From assembly GCA_022760435.1 (NCBI GenBank), contig JALEFY010000006.1:1-64000 (forward strand): a DNA stretch of 64,000 nt, written 5' to 3'. The DNA is from Neomegalonema sp. GTDB taxonomy: Bacteria > Pseudomonadota > Alphaproteobacteria > Rhodobacterales > Rhodobacteraceae. The position numbers were made by a program, and so were the translations under genes. Position 1 is the stretch's first letter. The number at the start of each line of letters is the position of its first letter. This document shows, one piece after another, positions 8,446-16,720 of the stretch. A model generated the notes under the pieces. It was not told where the DNA came from and did no database searches. It worked only from the letters and a program-made list of their open reading frames with translations.

Positions 8446-9216
8446 ATGGGCAGCGCAGCGGCATTTGCATCGTCGGCACCCCATTCACGCAGGTTCTTTC
8501 GCAGTTGCGATAGCGACCCTTTAGCCTGGCTCGGAATCTTCCAGCATTTTAATGGCATTGTCGAGACTGCGTCGCATCCGGTTGAACGAAACCGAGAGCG
8601 AGGCGATCTCGTCCGAGCCCTCACGCACATATTCCGGCGGCGAGGTAGCGTTCCCGAACCGATCAGCGCCGCGAATGAGGAGGGCGCGGACGGCGCTCCG
8701 CTGCAAGATGCGTCCGATGCATCGGATCCAGAGATGTCCTTGGCGGGTGAGGGGCCCTTGCAAGATGGGGCACCTTTGCAAGTTGGGGCACCTTTGCAAG
8801 ATCCTGAAACGATTTCGCCCGAAACGGTCTCCGTCGAGCCTGCGGATCCTGCTGATTTGCCCGAAGATGATGTGCCGCTTGCATCGGTCGAGCCGGGCGC
8901 AGTTGAGCCGTCCGACGATGCCAGTGACGGTGAGCCTTCCACCGCCGTTCTGGATGCGCTGAGCGCCGCCGAACCGGAGCAGGCACCCGAGAGCGGCTCG
9001 CTCAGCGCGTTGCAAACCCTCGAGAGCTTTCTGGGCAAGCGCCAGCGCCTGCTTCTCCAAAGGCGCCTGCGCGCGCGCGGATATTATCGCGGGCCAATCG
9101 ATGGGATCATGGGCCGTCTCACGCGCGATGCGATCGAGACTTTCCAGGAGGATCTTGGCGATCCCGGCACCGGCTATCTGACCCCGGCCCAGATGGAAAT
9201 TCTACTCAACCGTTAG
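8446..9216 (+). CDS. Peptidoglycan-binding-domain protein, 5' end probably lost
   Basis: The open frame runs 256 codons from an ATG at 8446. The last 65 residues form a recognisable PG_binding_1-like fold (LLQRRLRARGYYRGPIDGIMG, then TRDAIETFQ). This is preceded by about 110 residues of acidic, Pro/Glu/Asp-rich linker with repeats of the type APLQDG, usual in periplasmic or surface proteins. The first 65-70 codons (8446 to about 8650) are antisense to a HAMP-domain remnant and show no signal peptide, so they are unlikely to be native. I read the gene as truncated at its 5' end by a deletion. If it is expressed from 8446 the protein would stay cytoplasmic. Confidence 0.55.
   Translation: MGSAAAFASSAPHSRRFFRSCDSDPLAWLGIFQHFNGIVETASHPVERNRERGDLVRALTHIFRRRGSVPEPISAANEEGADGAPLQDASDASDPEMSLAGEGPLQDGAPLQVGAPLQDPETISPETVSVEPADPADLPEDDVPLASVEPGAVEPSDDASDGEPSTAVLDALSAAEPEQAPESGSLSALQTLESFLGKRQRLLLQRRLRARGYYRGPIDGIMGRLTRDAIETFQEDLGDPGTGYLTPAQMEILLNR
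8521..8665 (-). pseudogene. Remnant of a HAMP-domain sensor (C-terminal end only)
   Basis: Reading leftward, the frame ends with PEYVREGSDEIASLSVSFNR, then MRRSLDNAIKMLEDSEPG and a stop at 8521. This is the second half of a HAMP domain (the DEIxxLxxSFNRMRRSL signature) at the natural C-terminus of a membrane protein. Upstream of about 8665 the frame becomes low-complexity antisense of the peptidoglycan-binding gene, and no membrane helices remain. It is co-directional with the kinase 200 bp downstream, so it was probably a membrane sensor partnered with that kinase. Confidence 0.65.
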
Positions 9217-9579
9217 GCGGGCAAATCGCCCTTTATCGGGAATGAGACTGTGCAAAGCCCCGTGGGTCTGATCGCCCTGCGGGGCTAAGTGTTTGTAAAG
9301 CAGCCGAAAAATGGCGGCGATGCTGTCGGCTTCGTAGAAATCTTTCGAAAATTAAGAATAAAGCAACCGAGTGTGAACCGGTTCACAGAGCCAGAGCGCT
9401 CTCCAGCGTAGGTTGAACTTGTCAGCGGGACAACGGGCTGGCCGGAAAGAGCAACAAACCTTCACCTTCACCGCTCTGCCCGACCAAACCCGCCCCCAAG
9501 GCAACAGACTGAAGCAAGCAACCTGAAACCTCGCGGCGCATGAAATCACCAAGGCCGCACAACACTGGAGACTGATATC
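9217..9579. other. Intergenic region upstream of the RTX gene
   Basis: No credible gene. It holds a GC hairpin (AGCCCCG with CGGGGCT, about 9256-9287) after the peptidoglycan-binding gene, without a T-tract. An AT-rich stretch at 9340-9365 follows, and then the CRP-type palindrome at 9372-9387. Confidence 0.6.
9372..9387. promoter_or_regulatory. Perfect CRP-type palindrome upstream of the RTX gene
   Basis: TGTGAACCGGTTCACA is a perfect 16-bp inverted repeat and an exact TGTGA-N6-TCACA match, about 190 bp before the RTX start codon. It closely resembles the site between the CRP-family gene and the secretion transporter. An AT-rich run adjoins its left edge. Confidence 0.75.
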
Positions 9580-10893
9580 ATGGCTAAGAAAGACTTTTGG
9601 TACAACCCCTTCAACAACAGCTACACCGGCACCTCGGGTGCGGATGAAATTCGCGGTTCCAACAATCTCTATGGCTACCGTGACAGCCTGTCGGGCGGCG
9701 CTGGCAATGATTTCATCGATGGCCGCGGCGGCGACGACTACCTTTATGGTGGCGACGATCACGACATCATCGATGGCGGCTCGGGTGACGATATCATCTA
9801 CGGCGACAGCACCAACCGCAACTCGACCTCGATTGTAGGCGATGAGGCGATCAATGCCGGATCGGGCAATGACCGGGTCTATGGCGGTGGCGGTGATGAC
9901 GAGATCCGCGGCGGTACCGGCAATGACCGCCTCTATGGCGATGCAGGCAATGATGAGCTGCGCGGCGAAGATGGCAATGACCAGCTCTATGGAGGTTCGG
10001 GCAACGATATGCTGCGCGGCGACGCCGGCAACGACTACCTCGATGGCGGCACGGGCAATGACCAGGTTTACGGCGGCTCAGGCAATGACACGGTCTATGG
10101 CAACTCGGGCGACGACTACGTCTCCGGCGGCTCGGGCAATGACTATGTCTCCGCCGGTTCCGGGAACGACACCGCCTATGGTGGCTCCGGCACTGACACG
10201 GTTCATGGCGGCTCGGGCAATGACTTCGTCGATGGTGGCTAGGGCAATGACACCGTCACAGGCGGTTCGGGCTCGGATCGGGTCGAGGGCGGCTCGGGCG
10301 ATGATGTGATGTGGGCCTATGAGGCAGGCAATTACGGCGGCTCGTCCAGCACCACCGACCGTATGTATGGCGAGGACGGCAACGACTTCATGGGCGGCCA
10401 TGCCGGTGCGGACATCATGTATGGCGGCGATGGAAACGACACCCAATATGGTGCTGCTGGCAATGACAGCCTCTATGGTGATGCCGGGAACGATGTCATC
10501 AACGGTGGCTCGGGCAATGACTATCTCAATGGCGGCTCGGGCAATGACAGCCTCGAGGGCGGCGCGGGCAACGACTACATCTACGCTGGCACCGGCAGTG
10601 AACTTGTCTCGGGTGGTTCGGGCAACGACACCATGAACATCTCGGATGGCCGAGCCATTGAGCAGGACACCGTCGACTTCAATCGCGGCAACGACCACGA
10701 CACCGTCTATGGGTTCCAGGCTGGTGAGGACAAACTCGATCTGCGCAGCTTCAACTACTCGAGATTCAACGACTTCGTGAACAGCGCCACGATCACCAGC
10801 GACAGCGCTGGCACCACGATCGACTTCGGCCAGGGCGACATTCTGGAACTGGCCGGTGTCAACAGCCTGGTGGGGGTCGATATCGAGATCTGA
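9580..10893 (+). pseudogene. RTX repeat protein (type I secretion substrate) interrupted by an amber codon
   Basis: The full frame codes for 437 residues. Residues about 15-365 consist of glycine-rich nonapeptide repeats (GGSGND-type), which form a calcium-bound parallel beta-roll. The last 75 residues (DTVDFNRGNDHDTVYGFQAG onward to GVDIEI) are the usual uncleaved C-terminal type I secretion region. A TAG at 10240-10242 stands exactly where a serine TCG stands in the other GGSGND repeats, a single C-to-A change. The frame continues intact on both sides. Translation would stop after 220 residues and lose the export signal. There is no N-terminal signal peptide and no other domain, so the protein would be a small surface or matrix RTX protein. 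The matching transporter (3246-5843) is also damaged. Confidence 0.88.
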
Positions 10894-11240
10894 TCTGCCA
10901 GAGGCGAAGGCAACAGTCACTCTTCGATGCAATGGCCGGCGAGACAGGCATGAAAGGAGGCCCAAGACCTCTCGCTGGCGACGACTTTCCCTCCCTTCCA
11001 TTCTCTCCCCTCGCTTGACGGGCAGCCGATCGCGCTGCCCGTCTTTTTTTGTTTGGCGCAAGGGGCAGGCGGGGGCGCTGACAGCGCGAAACGGGGCGGG
11101 TTTCGTTGCGTCTTAGGAGTAAATCGCGTTTCACCTGCTGGAAACCCGTTCCGAATGCCCCCATCTTGATGAGAACACGGGTCACCCGATCGGAAGTGAT
11201 CGCAGGCTTCCGGCACGCATGACGGCGCGAAGGATGTCTG
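10894..11240. other. Intergenic region with the RTX terminator
   Basis: No credible gene. It contains the terminator at 11017-11050 and a C/T-rich run before it. The remaining 190 bp leads to the oxidoreductase start and would hold its promoter, which I could not identify. Confidence 0.6.
11017..11050 (+). terminator. Rho-independent terminator after the RTX gene
   Basis: Stem GACGGGCAGC / GCTGCCCGTC with a 7-nt loop and a run of seven T, about 120 bp after the RTX stop. Confidence 0.9.
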
Positions 11241-14200
11241 ATGAGCAAACCCATCACCCTCGACGACAAATATCTGGCCACCGAAGGCTCGGTCTATCTG
11301 ACGGGTAGTCAGGCGCTGGTGCGCTTGCCCATGACCCAGATGCGCCGGGACCGCGCGGCGGGGCTGAACACCGGCACCTTCATTTCCGGCTATCGCGGCT
11401 CGCCTCTGGGTGGGATCGACCAGCAATTCCTCAAGGCGCGCAAGTTTCTCGATCCGCTCGATATTGTCTTTCAGCCGGGGGTGAACGAGGACCTCGCCGC
11501 AACCGCCGTCTGGGGCAGCCAGCAACTGCATCTCTCGCCCGGAGCGCGCAAGGATGGGGTGCTGGGGATCTGGTATGGCAAGGGGCCGGGGGTAGATCGC
11601 TCGGGCGATGCGTTCAAGCACGCCAATGCCGCCGGAACCGCGCGCCATGGCGGGGTGCTGGCAATTGCTGGCGACGATCACACCTGCAAATCATCGACCA
11701 TCCCGCATCAATCCGATCATGCCTTTATCGGCGCCTTGATGCCGGTTCTCTACCCTTCATCGGTGCATGAGTTTCTCGAACTGGGGCTGCTGGGCGTGGC
11801 GATGTCACGCTATTCGGGCTGCTGGGTCGGGTTCAAGGTGATCTCGGAGACGGTGGAGACCACCTCTGTCGTCGATCTGGCGCAAGAGCAGACCCGCTTC
11901 GTGCTGCCCGATGATTTCGAGCTGCCGGAGGGCGGGCTCAATCTGCGCTGGCCGGATCCGCCGCTGATCCAGGATGAGCGCCTGCAAGAGCATAAGGGCT
12001 ATGCTGCCATCGCTTTTGCCCGGGCCAATCAAGTCAACCGGGTCGAGATCGACACCCCCAAGGCCCGCTTTGGCATCGTGGCCTCGGGCCGCGCCTATGA
12101 TGACGTGCGCCAGGCACTGGCCGAGTTGGGGCTCGGCCATACGGAGTGGGAGGCGATCGGGCTGCGCTTTTACAAGGTGCGCATGCCCTGGCCTCTGGAG
12201 CCGCAAGGCATCCGCGCCTTCTCAGAAGGGCTCGAGGAGGTGCTGATTATCGAGGAGCGCCGCGAGATCATCGAGAACCAGATCAAGGAGCAGCTCTTCA
12301 ATTGGCGCGCCGATGTGCGGCCGCGGATCATCGGCAAGTTCGACGAGCATGACCGGCCCTTCCTCTCGCTCTCGGCCGGGCTCACGGTGTCGATCGTCGC
12401 CGGTGCGATTGCCGAGCGGGTCCTGAAGCTCGATCTGCCGGGCGATCTGGCCGACCGGATCCGCGCACGGCTCGGCAAGATCCGCGCGGCGCAAGCGAAG
12501 GTGGCCGATTACGCGGCGCCGGTGATCCGCATGCCCCATTACTGCGCGGGGTGTCCGCACAATACTTCGACACGGGTGGTCGAGGGCTCGAAGGCGATGG
12601 CCGGGATCGGGTGCCACTACATGGTGCAGTGGATGGATCGCAATACCGAGACCTTCACCCAAATGGGCGGCGAGGGGGTGCCCTGGACCGCGATTGCGCC
12701 GTTCACGGATGAAAAGCACCGCTTCGTCAATCTCGGCGACGGGACCTATTTCCATTCCGGCTATCTGGCGGTTCGTCAATCGGTGGCGGCGAAGGCGAAT
12801 ATCACCTACAAGATCCTCTACAATGATGCGGTGGCGATGACTGGCGGGCAGGCGGTCGATGGCGAGTTGTCGCCCGAGCAGATCACCCATCAGATGTATC
12901 GCGAGGGCGCGGCGCGCATCGTGCTGATGTCGGACGCGCCGCAAAGTTATCTCGCCGGGGATCTCGCACCGGGCACGAAAGTCCGCCATCGCGACGAGAT
13001 CGATGTGGTGATGCGCGAGCTGCGCGAGGTGCCGGGGGTGACGGTGCTGCTCTATGTGCAGACCTGCGCCGCCGAGAAACGTCGCCGCCGCAAGCGCGGG
13101 CTGATGGAGGATCCGGATCTGCGGGTATGGATCAACCCGTCGGTTTGTGAGGGCTGCGGCGATTGCTCGGTGCAGTCCAATTGCATCGCGGTCGAGCCGC
13201 TCGAAACCGAGATGGGACGCAAACGCCGCATCAATCAGTCGATGTGCAACAAGGACTTTTCGTGTCTGAAGGGCTTTTGCCCGTCCTTTGTCTCCCTGCG
13301 TGGGGCCACGCTCAAACAGCGCGCCGCGCGCACGCCGCCCGATATCAGCGCGCTGCCCGAGCCGAGCCTGCCGGTGATCGAGCGGGCCTGGAATATCGCG
13401 GTGACCGGGGTCGGGGGCACCGGGGTGCTGACCATCGGCGCGATCCTCGGCATGGCGGCGCATATCGATGGCAAGATCCCGATGATCCTCGATATGGCGG
13501 GGCTTGCGCAAAAGGGTGGGGCGGTGCTCAGCCATGTGCGCATCTCTGCCCCGGGGCGCCCGATCGCGGCGCCGAAGATCGCGGCCGGAGGCGCCGATCT
13601 GCTGCTCGCGGCGGATTCGGTGGTCGCTGCCTCGCGCGATAGTGTGGTGCTCTGCGACAAGGACCGCACGCATAGTGTTTTCAACGCCCATGTCACCCCG
13701 GTCTCCGATTTCATCCGCCAGCGCGATTTCGATTTTCGCGAGGCCGGGATCGAGGCGCGGGTGCGCGAGACGGTCCGCGAGGGCGGGCATTTCCACAATT
13801 TCACCGCCGCGGCTTCGTCGATCTGCGGCGACGAGATCGCTGCGAATATGATGATGCTCGGCTATGCATGGCAAAAGGGCTTTGTGCCGCTCGGGCACGC
13901 TGCGATTGTGCAGGCGATCGAGCTCAATGGCGTGGCGGTGAGCTTCAACCTTGCGGCCTTTGATTGGGGGCGGCTGTTCGCCCATGATCCGGCGAAGGTT
14001 CTCGGGCTCATCGAGCGTGAGGAGGGGCCGCGATCGCTGGAGAGCATGACCGCGCAAGACGTGATCGCCCATCGCCGTGCGCATCTTGTCGCCTATCAGG
14101 ATGAAGCGCTGGCAGAGCGCTATGAGGCCCGGCTCACCCGGCTTTCGGCACGGCTCGATCTCACCCGCGCGGCGGATGAAGCGCTGCTGCGGCTGGCGGC

Positions 14201-14723
14201 GATCAATCTGGCGCGGGTGCTGGCCTACAAGGATGAATACGAGGTCGCGCGGCTCTATACCGATCCTGACTTTCAAGAACGGCTCCGGGCGCAATTTGAC
14301 GGTGACCTGCGGCTGGTCTTTCACTTCGCGCCGCCCTTCCTGCCGGGGCGCGATGCGCAGGGGCGGCCCAAAAAGCGGGCTTTTGGTGCCTGGATCCTGC
14401 CGGTCCTGCGTCAGATCGCTCAGATGAAACATCTGCGCGGCTCGAGCTGGGATCCGTTTGGGTTCAGCGCCGATCGCAAGCTGGAGCGGCGGCTGATCGA
14501 TCTTTATGAAGACGATCTGAGCCTTGCGGAGCAGGTTCTGGCCGATGCGCAAATCGGGCAAGAGAAGCGCCGGAGCGTGGGCGAATTGCTCGATCTGCCC
14601 GCACAGATCCGGGGCTATGGTCCGGTCAAGCAAGCGAGCTTCGATGCTGCGATGGCGCGGCGCGAGCGGCTGCGCGCGGCTTTGTTATCCGATGAGCCGG
14701 TGCGGAGCCTGGCTGCCGAGTGA
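11241..14723 (+). CDS. Indolepyruvate ferredoxin oxidoreductase (fused alpha-beta)
   Basis: 1160 aa, the length of the single-chain proteobacterial enzyme. It oxidatively decarboxylates arylpyruvates (indolepyruvate, phenylpyruvate) to acyl-CoA, passing electrons to ferredoxin. The N-terminal half has the pyrimidine-binding region (GYRGSPLGGID) and the thiamine-diphosphate part with HYCAGCPHNTSTR and LGDGTYFHSG. A cysteine-rich Fe-S segment (CEGCGDCSVQSNC, then CNKDFSCLKGFCPSF) sits near residues 635-675. The C-terminal half is the gamma-type domain starting GVGGTGVLTIG. The ATG at 11241 has GAAGGATG just upstream. It is monocistronic, between the RTX terminator and a repeat region. The role is probably degradation of aromatic amino acids. 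Confidence 0.95.
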   Translation: MSKPITLDDKYLATEGSVYLTGSQALVRLPMTQMRRDRAAGLNTGTFISGYRGSPLGGIDQQFLKARKFLDPLDIVFQPGVNEDLAATAVWGSQQLHLSPGARKDGVLGIWYGKGPGVDRSGDAFKHANAAGTARHGGVLAIAGDDHTCKSSTIPHQSDHAFIGALMPVLYPSSVHEFLELGLLGVAMSRYSGCWVGFKVISETVETTSVVDLAQEQTRFVLPDDFELPEGGLNLRWPDPPLIQDERLQEHKGYAAIAFARANQVNRVEIDTPKARFGIVASGRAYDDVRQALAELGLGHTEWEAIGLRFYKVRMPWPLEPQGIRAFSEGLEEVLIIEERREIIENQIKEQLFNWRADVRPRIIGKFDEHDRPFLSLSAGLTVSIVAGAIAERVLKLDLPGDLADRIRARLGKIRAAQAKVADYAAPVIRMPHYCAGCPHNTSTRVVEGSKAMAGIGCHYMVQWMDRNTETFTQMGGEGVPWTAIAPFTDEKHRFVNLGDGTYFHSGYLAVRQSVAAKANITYKILYNDAVAMTGGQAVDGELSPEQITHQMYREGAARIVLMSDAPQSYLAGDLAPGTKVRHRDEIDVVMRELREVPGVTVLLYVQTCAAEKRRRRKRGLMEDPDLRVWINPSVCEGCGDCSVQSNCIAVEPLETEMGRKRRINQSMCNKDFSCLKGFCPSFVSLRGATLKQRAARTPPDISALPEPSLPVIERAWNIAVTGVGGTGVLTIGAILGMAAHIDGKIPMILDMAGLAQKGGAVLSHVRISAPGRPIAAPKIAAGGADLLLAADSVVAASRDSVVLCDKDRTHSVFNAHVTPVSDFIRQRDFDFREAGIEARVRETVREGGHFHNFTAAASSICGDEIAANMMMLGYAWQKGFVPLGHAAIVQAIELNGVAVSFNLAAFDWGRLFAHDPAKVLGLIEREEGPRSLESMTAQDVIAHRRAHLVAYQDEALAERYEARLTRLSARLDLTRAADEALLRLAAINLARVLAYKDEYEVARLYTDPDFQERLRAQFDGDLRLVFHFAPPFLPGRDAQGRPKKRAFGAWILPVLRQIAQMKHLRGSSWDPFGFSADRKLERRLIDLYEDDLSLAEQVLADAQIGQEKRRSVGELLDLPAQIRGYGPVKQASFDAAMARRERLRAALLSDEPVRSLAAE

Positions 14724-15282
14724 GCCCGCAAGCGGGACTGTGTCGAAGCCGTCGGGCTTGGGGGGCTTGTGGGACGATGGATCCTCGGGACAAGCCCGAG
14801 GATGACAGGGTGTTGGGTGGAGGCGGCTGGCGAGGCGAATGTTCGGCATCATTGTCTCTCTCGCCGATCCCGTTGTCATTGCCGGACTTGTTCCGGCAAT
14901 CCATCGGGCTGAAAGCGCGGGTGGCAGGGGCCTGCGGGGCGATCTGTGTCGAAGCCGTCGGGCGTGGGGGGCTTGTGAGACGATGGATCCTCGGGACAAG
15001 CCCGAGGATGACAGGGTGTTGGGTGGAGGCGGCTGGCGAGGCGAAAGTTCGGCGTAACGGTCTCTCTCGCCGATCCCGTTGTCATTGCCGGACTCGTTCC
15101 GGCAATCCATCGAGCTGTAAGTGCGGGTGGCAGGGGCAAGCGCGTCTGGCCGGGGGAGAATGCCCCGCCGCGCTGGGGGTAGACTGACAAAGGGCTTTGC
15201 TTGCTTTCGCTATGCGGACATAATTTTCGCAGATGATCGCCCGCGTAACGGTCAGAGTTTTCGGAAGAAAGGAAAAGGTGCC
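14724..15282. other. Repeat-filled intergenic region
   Basis: No credible gene. Most of it (14739-15139) is a two-copy 206-bp repeat, described separately. The remaining 140 bp leads into the ribbon-helix-helix gene and shows only its ribosome-binding site. Confidence 0.7.
14739..15139. repeat. 206-bp tandem repeat built from two palindromes
   Basis: Copies at about 14739-14933 and 14945-15139, about 95% alike. Each contains a palindrome of the GGATCCTCGGG / CCCGAGGATGA type and a second one, GTCATTGCCGGA / TCCGGCAATCC. Hairpins of this kind are scattered between genes in many alphaproteobacteria. No terminal inverted repeats or transposase are present. The tandem arrangement suggests unequal crossing-over of one composite element. 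Confidence 0.85.
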
Positions 15283-15588
15283 ATGTGCCAAGTCTTTGCC
15301 GGTCAGGACCCGGACCGATACGCATCGACCACGCGGCGGCTCCGGCTCAATGGCCAGAGTACCAGCATTCGGCTCGAAAACGCGTTCTGGCAGATCCTCG
15401 ACGATATCGCCGAAGCCGATGGCGTCTCCACCCCCGCCTTTCTGTCGAAACTGCACTCCGAAGTGTTGGAGACGCGCGGCGAGCCGGAGAATTTCACCTC
15501 CCTGCTGCGCACGACCTGCCTGCTGTTTCTGAGCCAGCCCGATCGCAGCGCGCATCAGGACGGCCCGGCGCCGCTGGCGGCGGAGTAA
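15283..15588 (+). CDS. Ribbon-helix-helix domain protein
   Basis: 101 aa. The central region (TRRLRLNGQSTSIRLENAFW, then ILDDIAEADGVSTPAFLSKL) is an RHH fold: a short basic/polar strand followed by two helices, as in the small RHH_4-type family of alphaproteobacteria. These bind DNA as dimers, but the target is unknown. The start at 15283 is chosen for the strong AAGGAAAAGG upstream; the frame is open further left through the repeat DNA but without homology. Monocistronic as far as can be seen. Confidence 0.8.
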   Translation: MCQVFAGQDPDRYASTTRRLRLNGQSTSIRLENAFWQILDDIAEADGVSTPAFLSKLHSEVLETRGEPENFTSLLRTTCLLFLSQPDRSAHQDGPAPLAAE

Positions 15589-15619
15589 GCCCGGCTCGCC
15601 TGCGACAAAAAATGCCACT

Positions 15620-15637
15620 GTAGTAAAACCCTACTAC
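15620..15637. promoter_or_regulatory. Inverted repeat, possible operator of the VOC/GMC genes
   Basis: GTAGTA-AAACCC-TACTAC: perfect 6-bp arms with a 6-bp spacer, 66 bp before the VOC gene's GTG. The size and place fit a TetR- or GntR-type operator. No regulator gene is adjacent. Confidence 0.45.
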
Positions 15638-15703
15638 CCGGCCGGGAATCAGGCGGTCCACCCTGAATTGGTTCGATAAACGCACCGATTCAGGAGGAAG
15701 CCC

Positions 15704-16099
15704 GTGGCAAAAGCCATTCACAGCATGATTCGCGTTCTCGATGAGCGGCGCTCGGTGGAATTCTATCGCCGCGCCTTCGGTCTGGAGATCGCGGACCGGC
15801 TGGATTTCGACACCTTCACCCTTGTTTATCTGAGCAATGGCGAGAGCGAGTTCGAGCTTGAGCTCACCGTCAACAAGGGCCGCGCCGAGCCCTATGCGCT
15901 CGGCAATGGCTATGGCCATCTCGCCGTTTCTGTCGCGGATGCGGCCGCCGAGCATGCGCGTTTCGAGGCCGAGGGCCTGAACCCGCGCAAACTCGTCGAT
16001 TTCGCCCCGGCCGGAGAGCGCATCGCCCGCTTCTTCTTCGTCGCCGATCCCGATGGCTACGAGATCGAAGTGATCGAACGGGGGGGACGCTTCAAATAA
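15704..16099 (+). CDS. VOC-family protein, glyoxalase I-like
   Basis: 131 aa, the length of bacterial glyoxalase I. It has two beta-alpha-beta-beta-beta halves and the metal ligands in the expected places: His in AIHSMIRV, Glu in FELELTVN, His in YGHLAVSV, Glu in YEIEVIE. This supports lactoylglutathione lyase-type chemistry (methylglyoxal detoxification), but other VOC activities are possible. GTG start with CAGGAGGAAG nine bases upstream. It is followed after 82 bp by the Tat-exported small subunit of a GMC dehydrogenase, which may share its transcript. Confidence 0.85.
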   Translation: MAKAIHSMIRVLDERRSVEFYRRAFGLEIADRLDFDTFTLVYLSNGESEFELELTVNKGRAEPYALGNGYGHLAVSVADAAAEHARFEAEGLNPRKLVDFAPAGERIARFFFVADPDGYEIEVIERGGRFK

Positions 16100-16181
16100 T
16101 CCAAGCCCACTAAATCAAGCTTGCGGCGCGTCGCAATCACAAAAAATCAGACCGCCGCCTGTCATCAAGGGAGGAAAACCG

Positions 16182-16706
16182 ATGACAATGCCTGCCAGCC
16201 CGCGCGGGATGACCCGCCGCCAGCTCCTTTCCCGCGCAAGCGCGCTCGGGGCGTCCTTCATGGTCGGAACCGGCTATATCGCCGCGCCAAGCGGTGCCTG
16301 GGCCTATGCGACCAGTCACATCTCCGCGCAAAGCTTCGCAACGCTCGTTCAGATGGCGCGGGACATCTATCCCCATGACCGCATCCCGGACGAGAATTAC
16401 GTCATCGCGGTCAAGGGCTATGACACCGCCGATGCCGCGCCCGGGGTCGAGCAGGGCGTGGCGGCGCTCGATGCCGCCGCACAAGGCCGCGGCGCCGCTT
16501 CCTACTTGCAGACCGGATGGGAGAGAGACCGCGTCGATATCCTGCGCTCGATGGAGCAAAGCGCCTTCTTCCAGCAGATCCGCGGCGGGCTGGTGACCGG
16601 CCTTTACAACCAGAAATCGGTCTGGCCGATCTTCGGCTATGAGGGCGAGAGCTATAGCAAGGGCGGCTATATCGAACGCGGCTTCAACGACATCAACTGG
16701 CTCTGA
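16182..16706 (+). CDS. Tat-exported small subunit of a GMC dehydrogenase
   Basis: 174 aa. The N-terminus has a twin-arginine signal (GMTRRQLLSRASALGASF) and a hydrophobic stretch ending near AWA at about residue 43. The rest resembles the gluconate 2-dehydrogenase subunit 3 family (FATLVQMARDIYPHDRIPDE and a YIERGFNDINWL end). Such subunits assist folding and export of the flavin subunit, which lacks its own signal. It ends 15 bp before the GMC gene. GGGAGGAAAACC precedes the ATG. Confidence 0.85.
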   Translation: MTMPASPRGMTRRQLLSRASALGASFMVGTGYIAAPSGAWAYATSHISAQSFATLVQMARDIYPHDRIPDENYVIAVKGYDTADAAPGVEQGVAALDAAAQGRGAASYLQTGWERDRVDILRSMEQSAFFQQIRGGLVTGLYNQKSVWPIFGYEGESYSKGGYIERGFNDINWL

Positions 16707-16720
16707 GGGAGGACGGCATC

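Noticed and set aside
9640..10640. Possible CRISPR-like repeat array
   Set aside because: The repeats are codons of RTX nonapeptides in an open frame, of variable sequence and without spacers.
10078..11061. A reverse-strand frame with regular VVxARAA repeats resembling a designed beta-repeat protein
   Set aside because: The periodicity is the complement of the RTX nonapeptide codons; there is no start signal or independent homology.
12222..14633. An 803-codon reverse-strand frame
   Set aside because: It is the antisense of the indolepyruvate oxidoreductase, rich in Arg, His and Asp without any domain pattern; high GC leaves such shadows open.
14739..15139. Possible insertion sequence
   Set aside because: No transposase frame, no terminal inverted repeats and no target-site duplication; it is a tandem intergenic palindrome element.
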